Source of the DNA: Andrena cerasifolii
Taxonomy: Eukaryota; Arthropoda; Insecta; Hymenoptera; Andrenidae
Length of the DNA stretch: 64,000 nucleotides
NCBI RefSeq assembly: GCF_050908995.1
Contig: NC_135132.1
Span: forward strand, 7,745,001 to 7,809,000
Direction of reading: 5' to 3'
Part shown: piece by piece, positions 11,086 to 24,300 of the stretch
Numbering within the stretch: the stretch's first letter is position 1
Layout: every line of letters starts with the position of its first letter
Program-made: the position numbers and the translations under genes
Notes under the pieces: model-generated
What the model saw: only the letters and a program-made list of their open reading frames with translations
The model's database searches: none
What the model was told of the DNA's origin: nothing

Positions 11086-14000
11086 ATGAGTGGCTTATCG
11101 GAGGACGACAGTTCGGACAGCAGCAGCGAATTCCTGGTGGCTCCGGAGAAAATCAATTTCAATTCCAGCTTTTTCGCAGAGAAGAAGTCGAAGGTAAACA
11201 CTGTCGCCGTTAAAACCGACACCGAGGAAGAAACCACCGACGACGAGTGTCTCCGCGATGTCAGTCAGGCCAGCAGCATCGAACTGTTCACGCAAGTCCT
11301 AAAGAACTTAGAAAGCTCGCAGAAGCTTGACCAGTCCGGCGAGAATGCGGAGAAGCATCAATCGCTGGACTCCCCGACATCCGACGAGGCAAAGAAACTC
11401 GTTTCCGAAATAAAGGAAGAGCGCAGACATTCCACCTCGCCTAACGAGATAAACGAACTCCTGCTTCGGGGGGAGAGCAGCGCAGGCTCGCCGCGAAAGA
11501 ACGACCTTAACGAGACACCCGTGGAAAACGAGGAGGACGAGGAAGGTAATACAGAGTACATTATTCCGAAGGATGGCGTTAAGATTACTTTGCCTGGTAC
11601 AAGCTTAATGTTGAACAGGAAGAAGAAAGGGGCCGTAGATCTGAAAGCGCTTCTGCGGAGACGATTGAGGGCTAACCAGGTGTTCATAGAAAAAGTGGGC
11701 CTGCTCTGCTGGCTAGCTTATGGATTCTATTTAAATCGCCAGGCGAACCAGCCCGAAGTAATGTCGACGGGATTGTTCCTGATTTCGAGCTCCAGCTATC
11801 CAAAGACCAGAATCGACCTCGCGTATTTAGAGAAATTTACCAAATGGTTTAGAAACGTATTCACGGTTGATCCCGCTGGAAGCGATGGCAACGAGCGCAT
11901 AAATAAAGAAACTTTGTTGAAAGTCTTGGAGGAAAGGAGAATCTCGGATTATAGAGAATTAGTATTATTGTACGTCGCTACGCTGAGAGGTCTCGGTTTA
12001 AATTGCCGTCTAGTCGTATCGCTCGGGCCGCCTCATCGAGCGTTAAGCGACGATCCGTTATTCCAAACTGAGAAGAAGGAGCGAGATAATTCGAAGGGTA
12101 AATCTAACGCAGCTAAAGGTAGAGCCTCCTCGAAGTCGCGCAAGCGGGACGCTTCGGATAAACCGACCGTGATCGAGAACAGCCCTGAAGGGAAGAAGAA
12201 TGCCAATATGGAAGCTAAAAAAAGGGCAGCGGAGATTTTACACTCGAAGTCGAAGAAAAGTAAATCGGACGCTAAGAAAGATTCCGCGGCTAGCGAGGCG
12301 GCTAAAAGTTCGAGCGCCGCTGGGAAGAAGGATGAGGAAGGGAAAGGTCTTTCTAGTCTACGGCAGCTGAGATCCCGTAGAGTCAATGTTGCTTCTGACG
12401 AGAATGAAACTGAGAAGCCTGCGGAATCGAGTTCAAAGAGCGACGGCACAAAGTCGAAGTATTACATGGAGGAAGATTCCACAGATTCCGAAGCAGAGTT
12501 TCATCCGAAAGCAACACGCGTGGCGAAAAGGAAGTCGAGCGAGACGATCGAGAAAGCCGCGAGCTCTAAAAGTAATAAGAGAAGCAATAGGAAATTATTG
12601 TCCTCCGACAGCGAAGGTGAGGAAACGGGTAGAGGAAAGAAGACGAAAGATATTTGGGTTGAGGTGTTTCTAGAATCGGAGGATAGTTGGATCTGCGTTA
12701 GCGTGATGGATGAGAAGATTCATTGCGTGAAGGAAGTGTATGTAAGTGATCCGAGAGACAACTGTACTTCTAAATTTATACGATTTTTTCTATTTCAAGG
12801 GTTGTACTTTTTTTTGTAGAAAAGCGCGAAGAAACCTGTACTGCACGTAATCGCTTGGAACTCCGAGGGTTTGATAAAGGACGTGACTAGACGCTACTGT
12901 CCGCACTGGCTCACGGTTACGCGCAAGCAGCGTGTCGATGAAAAGTGGTGGTCCGAAGCGTTAGCTCCCTGGAAGGAAAAAAGCACCGCTATTTCCCGAG
13001 CCGAAGACGAGATGCTCCTACAAAAGTATATTCTCGATCAAATGCCTCGATTCGTCGAAAACCCGCGGCTTCTTATGCGGTGGATTTATTTGCGTTGTAG
13101 GGAATTGGAGCAACCATTGCCTAAAACACTCGCCGAATGCAAAGGGCACCCGCTGTACGTCGTTGCGAGGCATTTGCTGAAATTTGAGGGTTTGTACCCC
13201 CCGGACTGCGTGCCGCTGGGGCATCTGAAGACTGGCGATGCGATCTACTCTCGCCACTGTGTGCACACGCTTTGCTCGAGAGAAACGTGGCTGAAGAGGG
13301 CCAGAGTGGTGAAGCCAAATCAAGAGCCTTATAAGATAGTCAAGGCTCGTCCAAAATACGACAAGGTAGTAGCATCAAGTTGTTGCCATTCGCAAGCTCG
13401 TTTATGAGAAACAGAAGCAAGTATCTCATTAAGTAAATTTCAATAGTTATTTGATTTCATTAAATTAGAAAAACATACGTACATATACCTGTTTATATTA
13501 TAATATGTAGGTACGTTATTACTAATAAACAGTAAATCTAATTTAAAAAAAAGAATTCATCTCATAAATTAAAATTCTTTGATCAGTATATTTATGTATT
13601 TAATATTGTGGCCCGCATAGAGTAGTAGGTTTCCACTTGTGGCCCATTTCGGACCCAAGGTTGCTCACCACTGCTTTACAGGGGTAGTAAACAGTATTTC
13701 TTGATTCGAGCAGCTTTCTGGAATGAAGATCAAGGACTCGGCGCTGGAGGTGTTCGGCGAATGGCAAACCAAAGAATACGAGCCGCCGGAAGCTAAAGAC
13801 GGCATCGTGCCGCGCAACGAATACGGAAATGTGGATTTATTCAAGCAGTGCATGCTTCCGAAAGGCACTGTCCACGTGAATCGTAAGTATCTTGAATTAA
13901 TAGATAAGAGACACTGTCATGTGCGCCGAGGACTGATAACACGCCACTGAATAGTCCCAGGATTGAACCGTGTCGCGAGGAAGCTCAATATCGACTGTGC

Positions 14001-14310
14001 CTCGGCCGTGGTCGGCTTCAATTTTGGGTGCATGGGCGCGGTGCCTGCTCTGGAAGGGTTTGTTGTTTGCGCCGAGTACGAGGACACTCTTCGCGAGGCT
14101 TGGGAAGCGGAGCAGGTCGAGGCGATGAAACGGGCCAAAGAGAAGCGGGACAAAAGGGTGTACGGGAATTGGAAGAGATTGATCCACGGTCTGATTATAA
14201 GGGAGCGGCTAGTGGCCAAGTACGAGTTCTCGGAAGAGATTAAAACTGTGGCGACGAAGAAACGATCGAAGCACAAGAAAACGGACGCGAAGAAGACCAG
14301 AGTTTCCTAA
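11086..14310 (+). CDS. XPC: DNA damage recognition protein XPC/Rad4
   Basis: XPC binds helix-distorting DNA lesions and starts global-genome nucleotide excision repair with RAD23 and centrin. Exons: 11086-12741, 12820-13365, 13714-13882 and 13955-14310, all GT-AG and in phase, total 908 residues (human about 940). The first exon encodes an acidic Ser-rich start (MSGLSEDDSSDSSSE), the first part of the transglutaminase-like domain (LLYVATLRGLGLNCRLVVSL, about residues 294-313), then a long Lys/Ser-rich insert. Exons 2-4 carry the rest of the fold and BHD1-3, with GYW-equivalent FGEWQTKEYEPP and VNLPGLNRVARKL. I chose acceptor 13955 over 13961 because it restores NLPGLNRVARKL. The C-terminus has NWKRLIHGLIIRERLVAKY, matching the centrin-binding helix, then a basic tail. 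AATAAA lies at 14829-14834. The ATG at 11086 is the first in frame. Intron 3 (13366-13713) holds a short old repeat fragment around 13605-13690. Confidence 0.95.
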
Positions 14311-15392
14311 ATCCTATTGTGCATGCACAATCTGTAGAAAGTTTCTCATTTATTTATTTTACAGTGCAGTTTAGATAACTCTTATCAGTCCCAGTCTAAA
14401 ACACTCGATGTAATGGGGTATTAGATCGGGTGGCTGCAGGGCGACTTACACTTCATCCAGTATTATAACGAACCTGGTGATATTTATACTCGTCGATTTT
14501 TCGTAAATTAGGAAGATTGTACAAGATTGTGATATGTTTTGTTGAAATGTATTATTGAATCTTTTTGTGTGTTTATGATCGAGAGAAATGCATGAGTGTG
14601 TGTGTTTGAGAAGCTTCTAGGTCTTCTAACTGAATACAACCTTCGAATTGTATTTCCACAGTTTATAAAACTGTAATTGCTTCCTGTATTGTTTAAAAAC
14701 TTCAGTTTTTCTGTTGTCTTGCTATTTAAGTAAATTATCTATGGTAATAAGATGCGTAAGTGGTAGTAGCGAGTACTTATACGAAATTCTTTAAGTGATG
14801 TACAAACCGATTTTTGTAAAGCTACGTGAATAAATTGATATATTTGTAGATACGAAGGCTACAAATGATTCGTTCCGTACTAGGCAATCGAACTTCGGTT
14901 CTTAAAGGTGCGATTTCATGCTGATGCTCGACGCTCGGTTTGAGCGTTAAAACCAGTCACGTGATCGGTCCACGTGATTTTCAGCGTCAAGCGGAAAAGC
15001 CAAACTCGGATTTTATTTCCGTCAAATAAACTATTATTAATATTATTATTAAAGACATCGTCAACAATTGGTCTAGATGAGATATAGGAGTCAATAAATA
15101 AATAAGATTAATTTGAACTTCGAGTTTATTATTAAATATCGATGCATCGATTCATAACATCGATGTATCGATTTATAAAATCGATTCATAACATCGATGT
15201 ATCGATTTATAAAATCGATTCATAACATCGATTTATAAATCGATGTATTGATATATAGCTTGGATGTATCGATTAAAACGCGATTTAAATTTTGTTTACA
15301 TACAACTGGTGTTCTAATTTGTAGAAGGAAGTTCCCTCATTTGTAATAATTATATTGTTCTTCAACAATTACTCGAAATTATTTGGCACAAT
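14311..15392. other. XPC 3' UTR and OFD1 5' flank
   Basis: The first half is the XPC 3' UTR up to its AATAAA near 14829. From 14906 to about 14990 lies a dispersed repeat with GGTGCGATTTCA and CACGTGAT motifs, also seen at 10.85 and 19.15 kb. From 15138 to 15262 an ATCGAT-rich tandem array precedes OFD1. Confidence 0.55.
15138..15262. repeat. ATCGAT-rich tandem array upstream of OFD1
   Basis: Units of about 34 bp built from ATCGATGTATCGATTTATAA and ATCGATTCATAAC are repeated about three times, about 130-250 bp before the OFD1 start codon. ATCGAT-containing sites of DRE/BEAF type are common near insect housekeeping promoters, so a promoter role is possible, but a chance simple repeat is equally possible. 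Confidence 0.65.
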
Positions 15393-17656
15393 ATGGAGCA
15401 AGAATATTTATCATCGATGTACAAATGGTAAATATAATCGTACGGAGTATATTAGAGAAGATAAGGGGTTATACGTTAAGTTTTACGAACGATAGAATTT
15501 ACACTGCAAACACTATTAGTCTCGATTTCAAATTGTGTACAAATAATGATTACGATAAATCAGCGTTTAATTGTTACACGGAAATTTATAAAGTACGCGC
15601 ATCTCCGTAATAAATGCATTTATTCTGCTTGAAGGTTCGAAGAATGCGGCGTGATATCGAACATAAGAACGCACCTCCGACAGAACTTAATAAGCGCATT
15701 AAGGAGTAAGGAGCTCCTGTTTAAAACCGATGGTCCCAAATCAGCGAAGCAATACGTTTACGATCTACTGGTAGCAGAGTACTTATTTAACCACAATTAT
15801 GCTTACACCTTGTCGGTATTTGCCAGTGAGGCGCCGTTATTAATAAACTTTTCTAACAAGACGGTCCGAACGTCTGGCGAGGCGAGTAAAGAAAAGTTGC
15901 AAAGCGATTATATACTGCATGTGTTGGAAACTTTAGGTATCAATCCTCACGACGCTAAAGGGCGATACGTTATGTCGCAGTACATCGAAAATGATGCGCC
16001 GCTTCTTTTGTGCGTGTTAAAGTGCATAACTATGTTCTCGTATAACATGCACAATAGCGTCCCTATAAAAGAGAAGGTGTCCCTCTGCAACGAATCTACG
16101 CAAACTGAGTTCTCTTGGCAATCTTATAGCTCGCGCCTAGAAAAGTTGAACGCATTGAAGAGGAAAGTATTCGCGCACAAGCAGGCGGTCAGTAGCAAGT
16201 TGCACGAAAGGGAAATGATGTTGAAAGAGCAAGCGGTGCTCGTCGAACAGCAGCTCGAAATATTAAACACGAAGCTGAAGGAAGTTCAGGTGGGGGAATG
16301 ACTGCTTCGTTCTACTTTACATTACTGTTTTGAAGTAATTAATAGAGTATGATTTTCTAGCGCGTCGTGGAGGCGATGAGTTTGAAAGAGAAACAAGTTA
16401 GGGAGAAGAAGCAGAACAGTGAACAGGAAATCTTGCAAAAGGAGATGGAATTGACGCTGAAGGAGAGATTATTATTGCAAGAAGAAAAAAGGTATATCTA
16501 CGTTAGGGTGGCTCTTAGTTTCGGCTTTTGAACCATCTTCGCGGCCTCTCTCAGAATCGGTGGCGGGTTTAAGGAAAAAGGCCCAACGGGGCAAACGTTC
16601 CGAGGGACCCATTTTTTCGGGAAAATGGAGAGGTAGTTTATTAAAAACGGGCTAGGCATACAGAAAATAATAGAAAAGGTATATACTGTTTGGATAAAAT
16701 CATCTTTTTTTTGTGAAGGTAAGGCCCTAGGGGGCCCATTTTTTTCGGGAAAATGAAGAGGTAGTTTACTAAAAACGGGCTAAGGGTACAGAAAATAATA
16801 GAAAAGGAATATAGTGTTTCGATAAAATCATAATTTTTTTTGAAGATGGAATCTTGGGGGGCCTTTTGGGTAGGGGCCCAGGCAGCTTCATATATAAAAA
16901 GTGTTCAAGAAGCAACTTGCAAAACTAGAAAACAAATTTTTTCACTTTTATCATTTTTTCGGATTTTTCTTCGAAAACCGTTAGTCACACGAGAAAAACT
17001 AATAGAATGTAAAAGACACCGCTTGCCAGGATCTATAACTTTTATTTGACATGTTTTTTTATGTAATCAATAACTTAGCTGATAATTAACTAAAATCGAC
17101 TCTGTGCGCTTTTAAGTAAAAAATTTTCACCAAGATTAAATAAGAGCCACCCTAATCTACATACATTAATTTCTACACCACTTTGGTGGGTCTAACAGAA
17201 TTATCCAGATTGCAGAGTGAACAGAGCAACTATAAGAAGTTGGAGGAGGACTTAAAAAATCTGCAGGAGCAGAAGAAAGTATCTACTAGTCAAAATGTGA
17301 GAAGCGTAGAAGTGCAAACAGATTTTACAAGCGATATACTGCAAGAAGAGAAGATCAAGGCTCTTACTAAGGAGAAGGAGGAATTAAGTACCGTCGTACA
17401 AGACCAGCAATTAAAAATAGAGCAGATAACGCAGCGTGCGCTTCAGTTATCTCGGCAAATAGAAGGGCTACGTTCCCTGAGGCCCATCAGCGTAGAAGTT
17501 CCGGCACAAACTCCAAACGTTAATACAATCATTAGCGAAAGCAGCTCGACGGAAGATATCCTCCAGGACGCGAAGCTGAGACTTAAGCGCCTGGAAGAAG
17601 AAAGCTTGAAAGCCGATCAGTATTACTACAATTTCATCAATAATTCACCGTGTTAA
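15393..17656 (+). CDS. OFD1: OFD1-like LisH and coiled-coil centriolar/ciliary protein
   Basis: OFD1 is a distal-centriole and centriolar-satellite protein needed for cilia. Exons: 15393-15427, 15635-16289, 16361-16491 and 17209-17656, in phase, 422 residues. The start MEQEYLSSMYKW is carried by a short first exon which joins by a split Trp codon to FEECGVISNIRTHLRQNL, matching the OFD1 N-terminus. A LisH motif follows (about residues 55-75: VAEYLFNHNYAYTLSVFASE). Residues after about 170 are predicted coiled coil, rich in Glu, Lys and Gln. The C-terminal helix LRLKRLEEESLKADQYYYNF resembles the last conserved helix of OFD1. At 422 residues it is much shorter than the vertebrate protein (about 1000), lacking the long C-terminal part. 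Acceptor 17209 was chosen because the upstream AG at 17197-17198 does not keep phase. Intron 3 is almost entirely a MITE. Its 3' end faces THOC2. Confidence 0.82.
16503..17155. mobile_element. MITE in OFD1 intron 3
   Basis: The ends TTAGGGTGGCTCTTA and TAAGAGCCACCCTAA are perfect 15-bp inverted repeats. The left half contains two diverged tandem copies of a 130-bp segment (around 16590-16690 and 16720-16850) sharing GGGCCCATTTTTT and AAAACGGGCTA. No transposase frame. The element makes up about 650 of the 717 intron bases. Confidence 0.8.
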
Positions 17657-18392
17657 TTTTTACAATTTAGTAGCACAAACGCAAGAACGATCTGCACGTA
17701 ATTTTAACACTGCAACGTCATTTATATCGAGTATTGTATTTATAAACCACGTATAGTAGTTAAGACTGTAATTACCGTCCTCGGGTTTTAGAGGGGATTA
17801 GGAATAACAATTGTAATCGATCGGAAGAATAATTTTTTATTGTAATCACTAATTTCTATTATTTATAAATCGTATAATATCTCAGTTATATATATATATA
17901 TGTACAAACTTAAGACTGAATTGAATGCGTACCAAAGATCTTTTGTTATCTAGTTTATTTTATAAAATTGGACGTTAATATAATATACAAATTAATCCGC
18001 TATTTTTTTTTCTTTATTATTCGAATTCTACCTTAATTACATGCAACACCAAACGTAGTATATAAAATGTTAAGTCAAATTTTTTCCATTGTTGTACATC
18101 ATCTTCGTTTGGGATCCGAACTCCTCCTAGTACGCGGTGGTTAAGGATTATATTCTGTTCCATTGGATTCGCGAGGGTTTCGGAATGATCAAGTAGATGT
18201 CAATTGGAAATATGCATTAGAAAAGGATATTGTTTATCACGGCTCTCGCGCCCTTCCCGTTCATGTGTACGTTCCTTTGTGTACGGTGACTTTTCCTGAA
18301 AATATATTCTCATATGAATCCCCCGAATGCCATGCTTTCCTGCAATTGGCGTTTGGGTACTTGATAGTATCACCTAGTTTTTCTGGTCTTTG

Positions 18393-21300
18393 CTATTGTC
18401 TCCCATTTCGTCTTTTCAATGTACTCGAAGCGGACGTCTTTATCAACTAAGGGGTCAAGGAATAGTGTTAGAAAAACGATTAAAAGTTAATTCGTAGCAG
18501 AATGTCGGGATAAATGCGAAACTGTGATGTAACAGGATTTATATAAAAAAGAAAAGAAAGTGTGATATGCCAGTGCGCGGTGTGTCGAATATGTACTCTT
18601 ATCGAACGGGGATTACGCTACTCCTAAGCATTGCGTGTGAAAATTACAGGGACGACAGCTAACGACCTACTTACAATCGATTCTCTTATCAGTGATAAAG
18701 AACAGAAATTTGGAAAGAAGTACTTCGCTAATATAGTTCGAACCACAATATATTCCTCTTTTTTAAATGGATAACGCAAGGTTTAAATTAAAGCTACTGA
18801 CCTTGTTATAGTGGTGCTTTTCTCTATGCTCCGGGATATCGCCATTCTGATGCGTTCCTTTCGCTGAAAACAATTCTCATTATTTCTAGCACGAAGGTCT
18901 TAAAGCCAATTTTTAACATCGAAGGAGCAGCGTGTACCTCTTTCGTCATCTTTCCTTCTTTTCTGCTCGGTCGTGACCGCCGACTCATCCGCCCTTTCCT
19001 GTTTTAAGAATATTATAGATTTATACCAGAGTAAAGTTATCGTTGCATTTAAGGGGAGAAGCCCCGTATAAACGGCTTATTTTTGTATCAATTTTTAGGA
19101 GTTTTTTGCTAAGATACCAATGCGTTAATCCTTTCGGAACTTTAAGGGTACTCGTTCGTTGGTTGAGCGTCGGCCACGTGATTGTTTTAACGCTCAAAAC
19201 GAGCGTTGATCAATACGGAGTTGAATTTCGGCCTATAACTTTGAGAATATATTTTTGAAATGTTTTAGAAGCGATTTATGGAAAAAATTTTGTTTCTACT
19301 TTTCGTTCGATTTATACGGTCTTCTCCCCTTAATATCATACGATGTCAATGCGACTTACCCTTTTCCGCCCCAATTTCTTCTCTTTGCGCAACTCTTTCT
19401 GCTCGTCCCTTATTTTACCCTTGCTTGAACGCTCCTTCTTGTCCAAATTGCTGCCTTCTGATCGTCTTCCCTCCTGTTGATAACGAGAAAGTTAAATTAG
19501 AACAAGATACATAAGGAACGAATTAACGGAATGCGCGAAGTCCTCACCTTCTGCACGCTTTCAACTTTTCTTCTCTTGGCATCTGGAATTAGATATTATT
19601 ATTATCGTAATGCAGGACAAAGTACGTGGAACTAACATAGGCATTTTGCGTTGAAGTCTTTTAAGTGCGGCGGAGCGAAGAGGAAAATTTTTAAACTGAT
19701 CCCGGAGCCGCGCACAGTAGATCGAAGCGCAGCGACGATTAATTAATTTCTTTAGCCGGCCTTTATCCTTATTCCTTAAAGAATACTACGAAAAGCCTTT
19801 CAACACTTCGTCTTGGCGATTTCTATGATTTTAATGCAAACCTCTGTCAGATCCATCCTGCGTTGGTCCAGAACTAGCGCTGCTGTTCGATACGCTGGAA
19901 AGATCTCTATCTAAATTATCTACCCCACTGCCGTAATAGTGTTCTTCCTGCAATTAAATTGAAATTCAGACCAATACACTTTTTAAACGCTATAAAATGA
20001 TTTATAAGAAGCCTGCAATTACTTTATAATATTTTCGATCTTTCTTATCTATCGCATCCTCTTCCTTCACTTCCTCCTTTTTTATGTGCTTCTCCTTTCC
20101 CTCCGAACTCTCTTTGCTCTCCTCTTTCTTCCTGACTTTCTCGGAGCTTTCGCTACATTAAACAAGGGAAGAAAGAAATGGCAGAGAACTTTTAACAGCA
20201 CCGTTAGGTAAACAGTATCGCAGAGCTTACTGGTGTATCTGATTCGAAGCACTTCGTTTTTCTCGCTGATCTTTAGTCTCCTTCTCTATCCGAGTATCGC
20301 CGTTAGTGATCTCTTTACTCGATATCCCATCGCCGACCTTATCCGAGATATCATTGTTCGGAGTGTCCTGTGTCTTCCCAGCCTAGATGAAAAGATATTA
20401 AAATTTAACTAACCACTTCAGGCGTTGTTGAAACAAGTAAGCCGCGCACCTTGTCTCCTACGTGATGAAAGTCCGCTTCGCGAATCATGTTCGGAGTCTT
20501 CGCTTTCAACTGGCCACTGTAAGACGTGGCCAGGACATGCAAGTCCTGTCGCTGTCCACGCTCCTCCTCTCTCACTTTCTCCACCTTGCGCTCGAGGATT
20601 TGAGACAACTTAGCCAGCACAGGGAAATGTGGCAATATTTTTATTAATATTATCAAGGAATTTCTTATTTGTACATAATCCTTGGAATCCAGACACACTA
20701 CGATGGCCTGCGGAAGAAACAGCATTTCAGTACCGCGGCATGCAGATTCTACGATGCAATTTACGCGGAGAGTACCTTTGTGATCTTGTAGTGCCACTTG
20801 TGGCACACGTGTCTGTAATTTTCAAATCCCACCATGTCGTTCGCTTCAGAAAATTGATTACTAACTCGAAACTTTGTTACAAATCCTGGATAATTGTTGC
20901 ATTCCTGGAATAAAGTTGGCTCGTGAAAATGCTTGCATATAAAATACTAGGGGTGGCCTTCGGGTACACGATATTACGGGACCCCGAAAGTTTGTTGTCA
21001 CATTAATATATTCGGGTACCCGGTATTTCGGGAACAGATTTTCGATTCGGAACATAATTTTTTCGTGTGGTCTTGTACCTAAACTTTTAAGTACGATTTT
21101 GCAGTGTGATCGGATGAAAGAATTTTTAAGCCACGAAACTTACACAATACAACGTGTGAAATAATATTATTTTATTAAAATAAGTCGTATGGGTCGTATA
21201 AGACGTAAGTGTAGTATTTTATTTGCTTAAAAATTCTTTCATCTCATTACACTTAAAAGTGTGCGAAACCCGGAAAAATCCCGACCCGAACCCGAAAAAT

Positions 21301-24300
21301 CCCGACCCGACCTGAACCCGAAATATCGGATACCCGCGCACCCCCACAAAATCCGCTAAAGACAATATACCTTATCGAATATGGCTTTCTCTGAATGCCA
21401 CCTCATCACTGTTTCCAGCATGGCACACAAGAATCTCCCATAGCGATTCGCTTCGTTCTCGGTGCACGAGGTAACTGAATATGTTATATCACAAAAAAGC
21501 TGCAAAACCAAGCACAGCCGAATAAATATCAAGTAACTTCTGGTGACGATACTTGTCGCTTCTATCTCACACTTACTCTGTCGTAGCAAAGAAGTGTGGA
21601 AAAGTTTGCAGTCTTCAAAGAGTGTATGGTGTGAACGAACTTGGCGCAGTACATGGCATCGACAGTTGTAAACGTGCAGCGGGGAAACAAGCACAGTTGA
21701 AGGAATTGTGTTATCGTTTCATTCTTCGCCGATTTGGCGCTCCGCGATAAGAACCACGTGTCCTTTTCTTGCCTGGTAAATGAACAGTGTGATTAAATCA
21801 TGCAAGCATTCTAAAAATCTACGTCAATGTCACCTTAGGTACGCGAACACTTTTTCAACGTGCTCCTCCTGCTTCCTTCTCTCATCCTGCAACTTTTCGA
21901 TCAGCGTAGTGTATCTCTCCTGCTCCTTCTTCCCTTTGCTAACATTCTAAGAAAGGGGAGGTATATTAATTTAGAATTAGCAGCTCCAACGGCTGGAAGT
22001 TCGAGGCTGGCGTACCACGTCTTTGGAATCGGCGCTTTGCGCCGCGAGCTGCTTTAGCTTGTTTATCTCCCTCTGATAACTCTCGACAGGAACATATAGA
22101 TCGTACATGGACAGTGACCAGAATGTCACCAGGAATTGCGGGGAAATGTCTTCCCATACTTTCAGCGGATGCAAAGGTCTAACGGATTGAGCGACGGGTG
22201 CCATGACTGCTTGCGCGGCTTCTATGTACTTCTGCTGTTTCATAGCGGTGGACATCTTCTTGTAATTCGGGTCAGCTTTGCGCAGGGCGTCGTATTTCAT
22301 CTGGAAGAAGCGATTATAAGCAGAGCGTTGGAGAAGAGCTCGAAGCTGGAGCAATGGGATTTGACTCGGGGAATGGAAAAGTTCTACTGCCCCACTGCTC
22401 CAGATTCCTTTTTACTTGAATTTTATTTTATTTTTATACAAGCAGGGAATTTTTTTTAAATACTACACCCCGCGTCAAAATTAAAGGGACACATTATGAT
22501 GTCGGACTCCCCGAATTAAAAAATTGGTCTGCTCCAGCCCCCAATGGAATACAAATACATTTACGCGAAGGATTAAAGCTGAAGAAATACACAGACGGCT
22601 GACTTACATTAATGGCATGTGCAAACATTGGTCTTGCAAGGAAAAATGCAACATCAGAATGTATGTGATTGTCCTGAAGCATTGAATGAATCGAAGGAAG
22701 TCTGTCCACGTATTCGTCCACTGTCATTGTGGATCCCAAGAAGGTTCCAAACTGGACTAACGTGTCTTGACACTGATCGTACAATTTTCCTAGAATTTCA
22801 CATGCAATTATAATTCTTATTAAACCGCGCAAGAAAAGCAGGTTCTAGAATCAAGAGGTAAACTTACCAACAAGTTTAAGATGAGATTTATCTGTTTCTC
22901 TGTACACAACACAGTGCTTCTGCTGCGCCATCAGAAGACACAGAGCTACGGCGAGATCATGTTCAGCGAGAGCTTCTTTCAATCTTTGAGATGACTTTTT
23001 CGTATTACGTACTTGACTAAAGTAACCAGCCTGAGGAATATTTTTGCAGTGAGTATAATGTATACAGGGTGATTCATAGACGCGTGTTAATAATTCGGGG
23101 AGGAAATCTACACAACTAAGTTGTTTGAGCATGTGTGATGTATGGTTTTCGAGTTATGGATGATTAAAGAAAATATTCGAAGTGCCTCAACCCGGAAATT
23201 CAAAAAATTCTGAGACTTTGTGAATGTGTAGGGGATAATTCGAATATCCAAGTATCCAAATACTATTCGAATATTTCAGTATTCGAATACTATCCGAATA
23301 TTTCAGTATTCGAATACTATTCGAATATTTCAGTATTCGAATATTTCAGTATTCGAATATTTCAGTATTCGAATACTATTCGAATATTTCAGTATTCGAA
23401 TACTATTCGAATATTTCAGTATTCGAATACTATTCGAATATTTCAGTATTCGAATACTATTCGAATATTTCAGTATTCGAATATTTCAGTAATCGAAGCT
23501 TATTCGTAGCATTCGAATACGTAAAATATTCGAATATTAAATTATTCGAATAGTCCCAGCCCTAGTACTAAGGCGTGCAGCAGCGTGCATTGAGACATCG
23601 AGGACATAAAACATTATGGTGGCCCTTTACACGTCTCGAATTCTTTTTCATATTTCTTTGCTCTCACCCTCTAGTATGGTTCCATTTCATAAAAAATAAT
23701 CCCTGAAAGTGTATTGCAATCGAACAACAGGAAAGTGTGCCGTAAAGTTTAGAATTCACCGATGGTTTAAAGAATTCCTCGAATATGGTAAGTCCCATCG
23801 AAATTTTCTTCAAACAACATTAAAAGAGCATTCAATTTTCTACAATTACTGTAGATATAATTTTTTTCGCACTTCCAACCATTTTCCAGATAATAGCGCT
23901 TACCATTTTTGAGAAATATGTTTATACGATGTTTTTACGTACATTAGTGTGTAGATTTACTCTCTGAAGCATTGACACGAATTTCTAAATGACCCTGTAT
24001 TTACAGATTCATTTAATCCATCATTCACCAAGCTCACCTCATTCTTCAATAAATCCCCGCCAGCCATAGCATCGAGCTGATCAGAAGTCATCTCTTCAGC
24101 AGCTTCGATACCTGCCATTTTTTGTACTATCTCTTTCAATATTAATAAATCTAGGCTGAAAATAAAGATAAACAATAAAGTTTGCAATGTTATTACTTTC
24201 GTATGCTTCGCCGGAGTTTATTCTTCTCACTATGCAATATCAATGTAGACTTTCGTCAGTGAAAATTGACAATCAAAAGTTCCTTTGTAGTACAACCAAG

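Noticed and set aside
12033..12449. 138-codon frame opposite XPC
   Set aside because: Complement of the Lys/Ser-rich XPC insert, rich in Leu/Phe/Ser as such shadows always are. XPC itself is certain.
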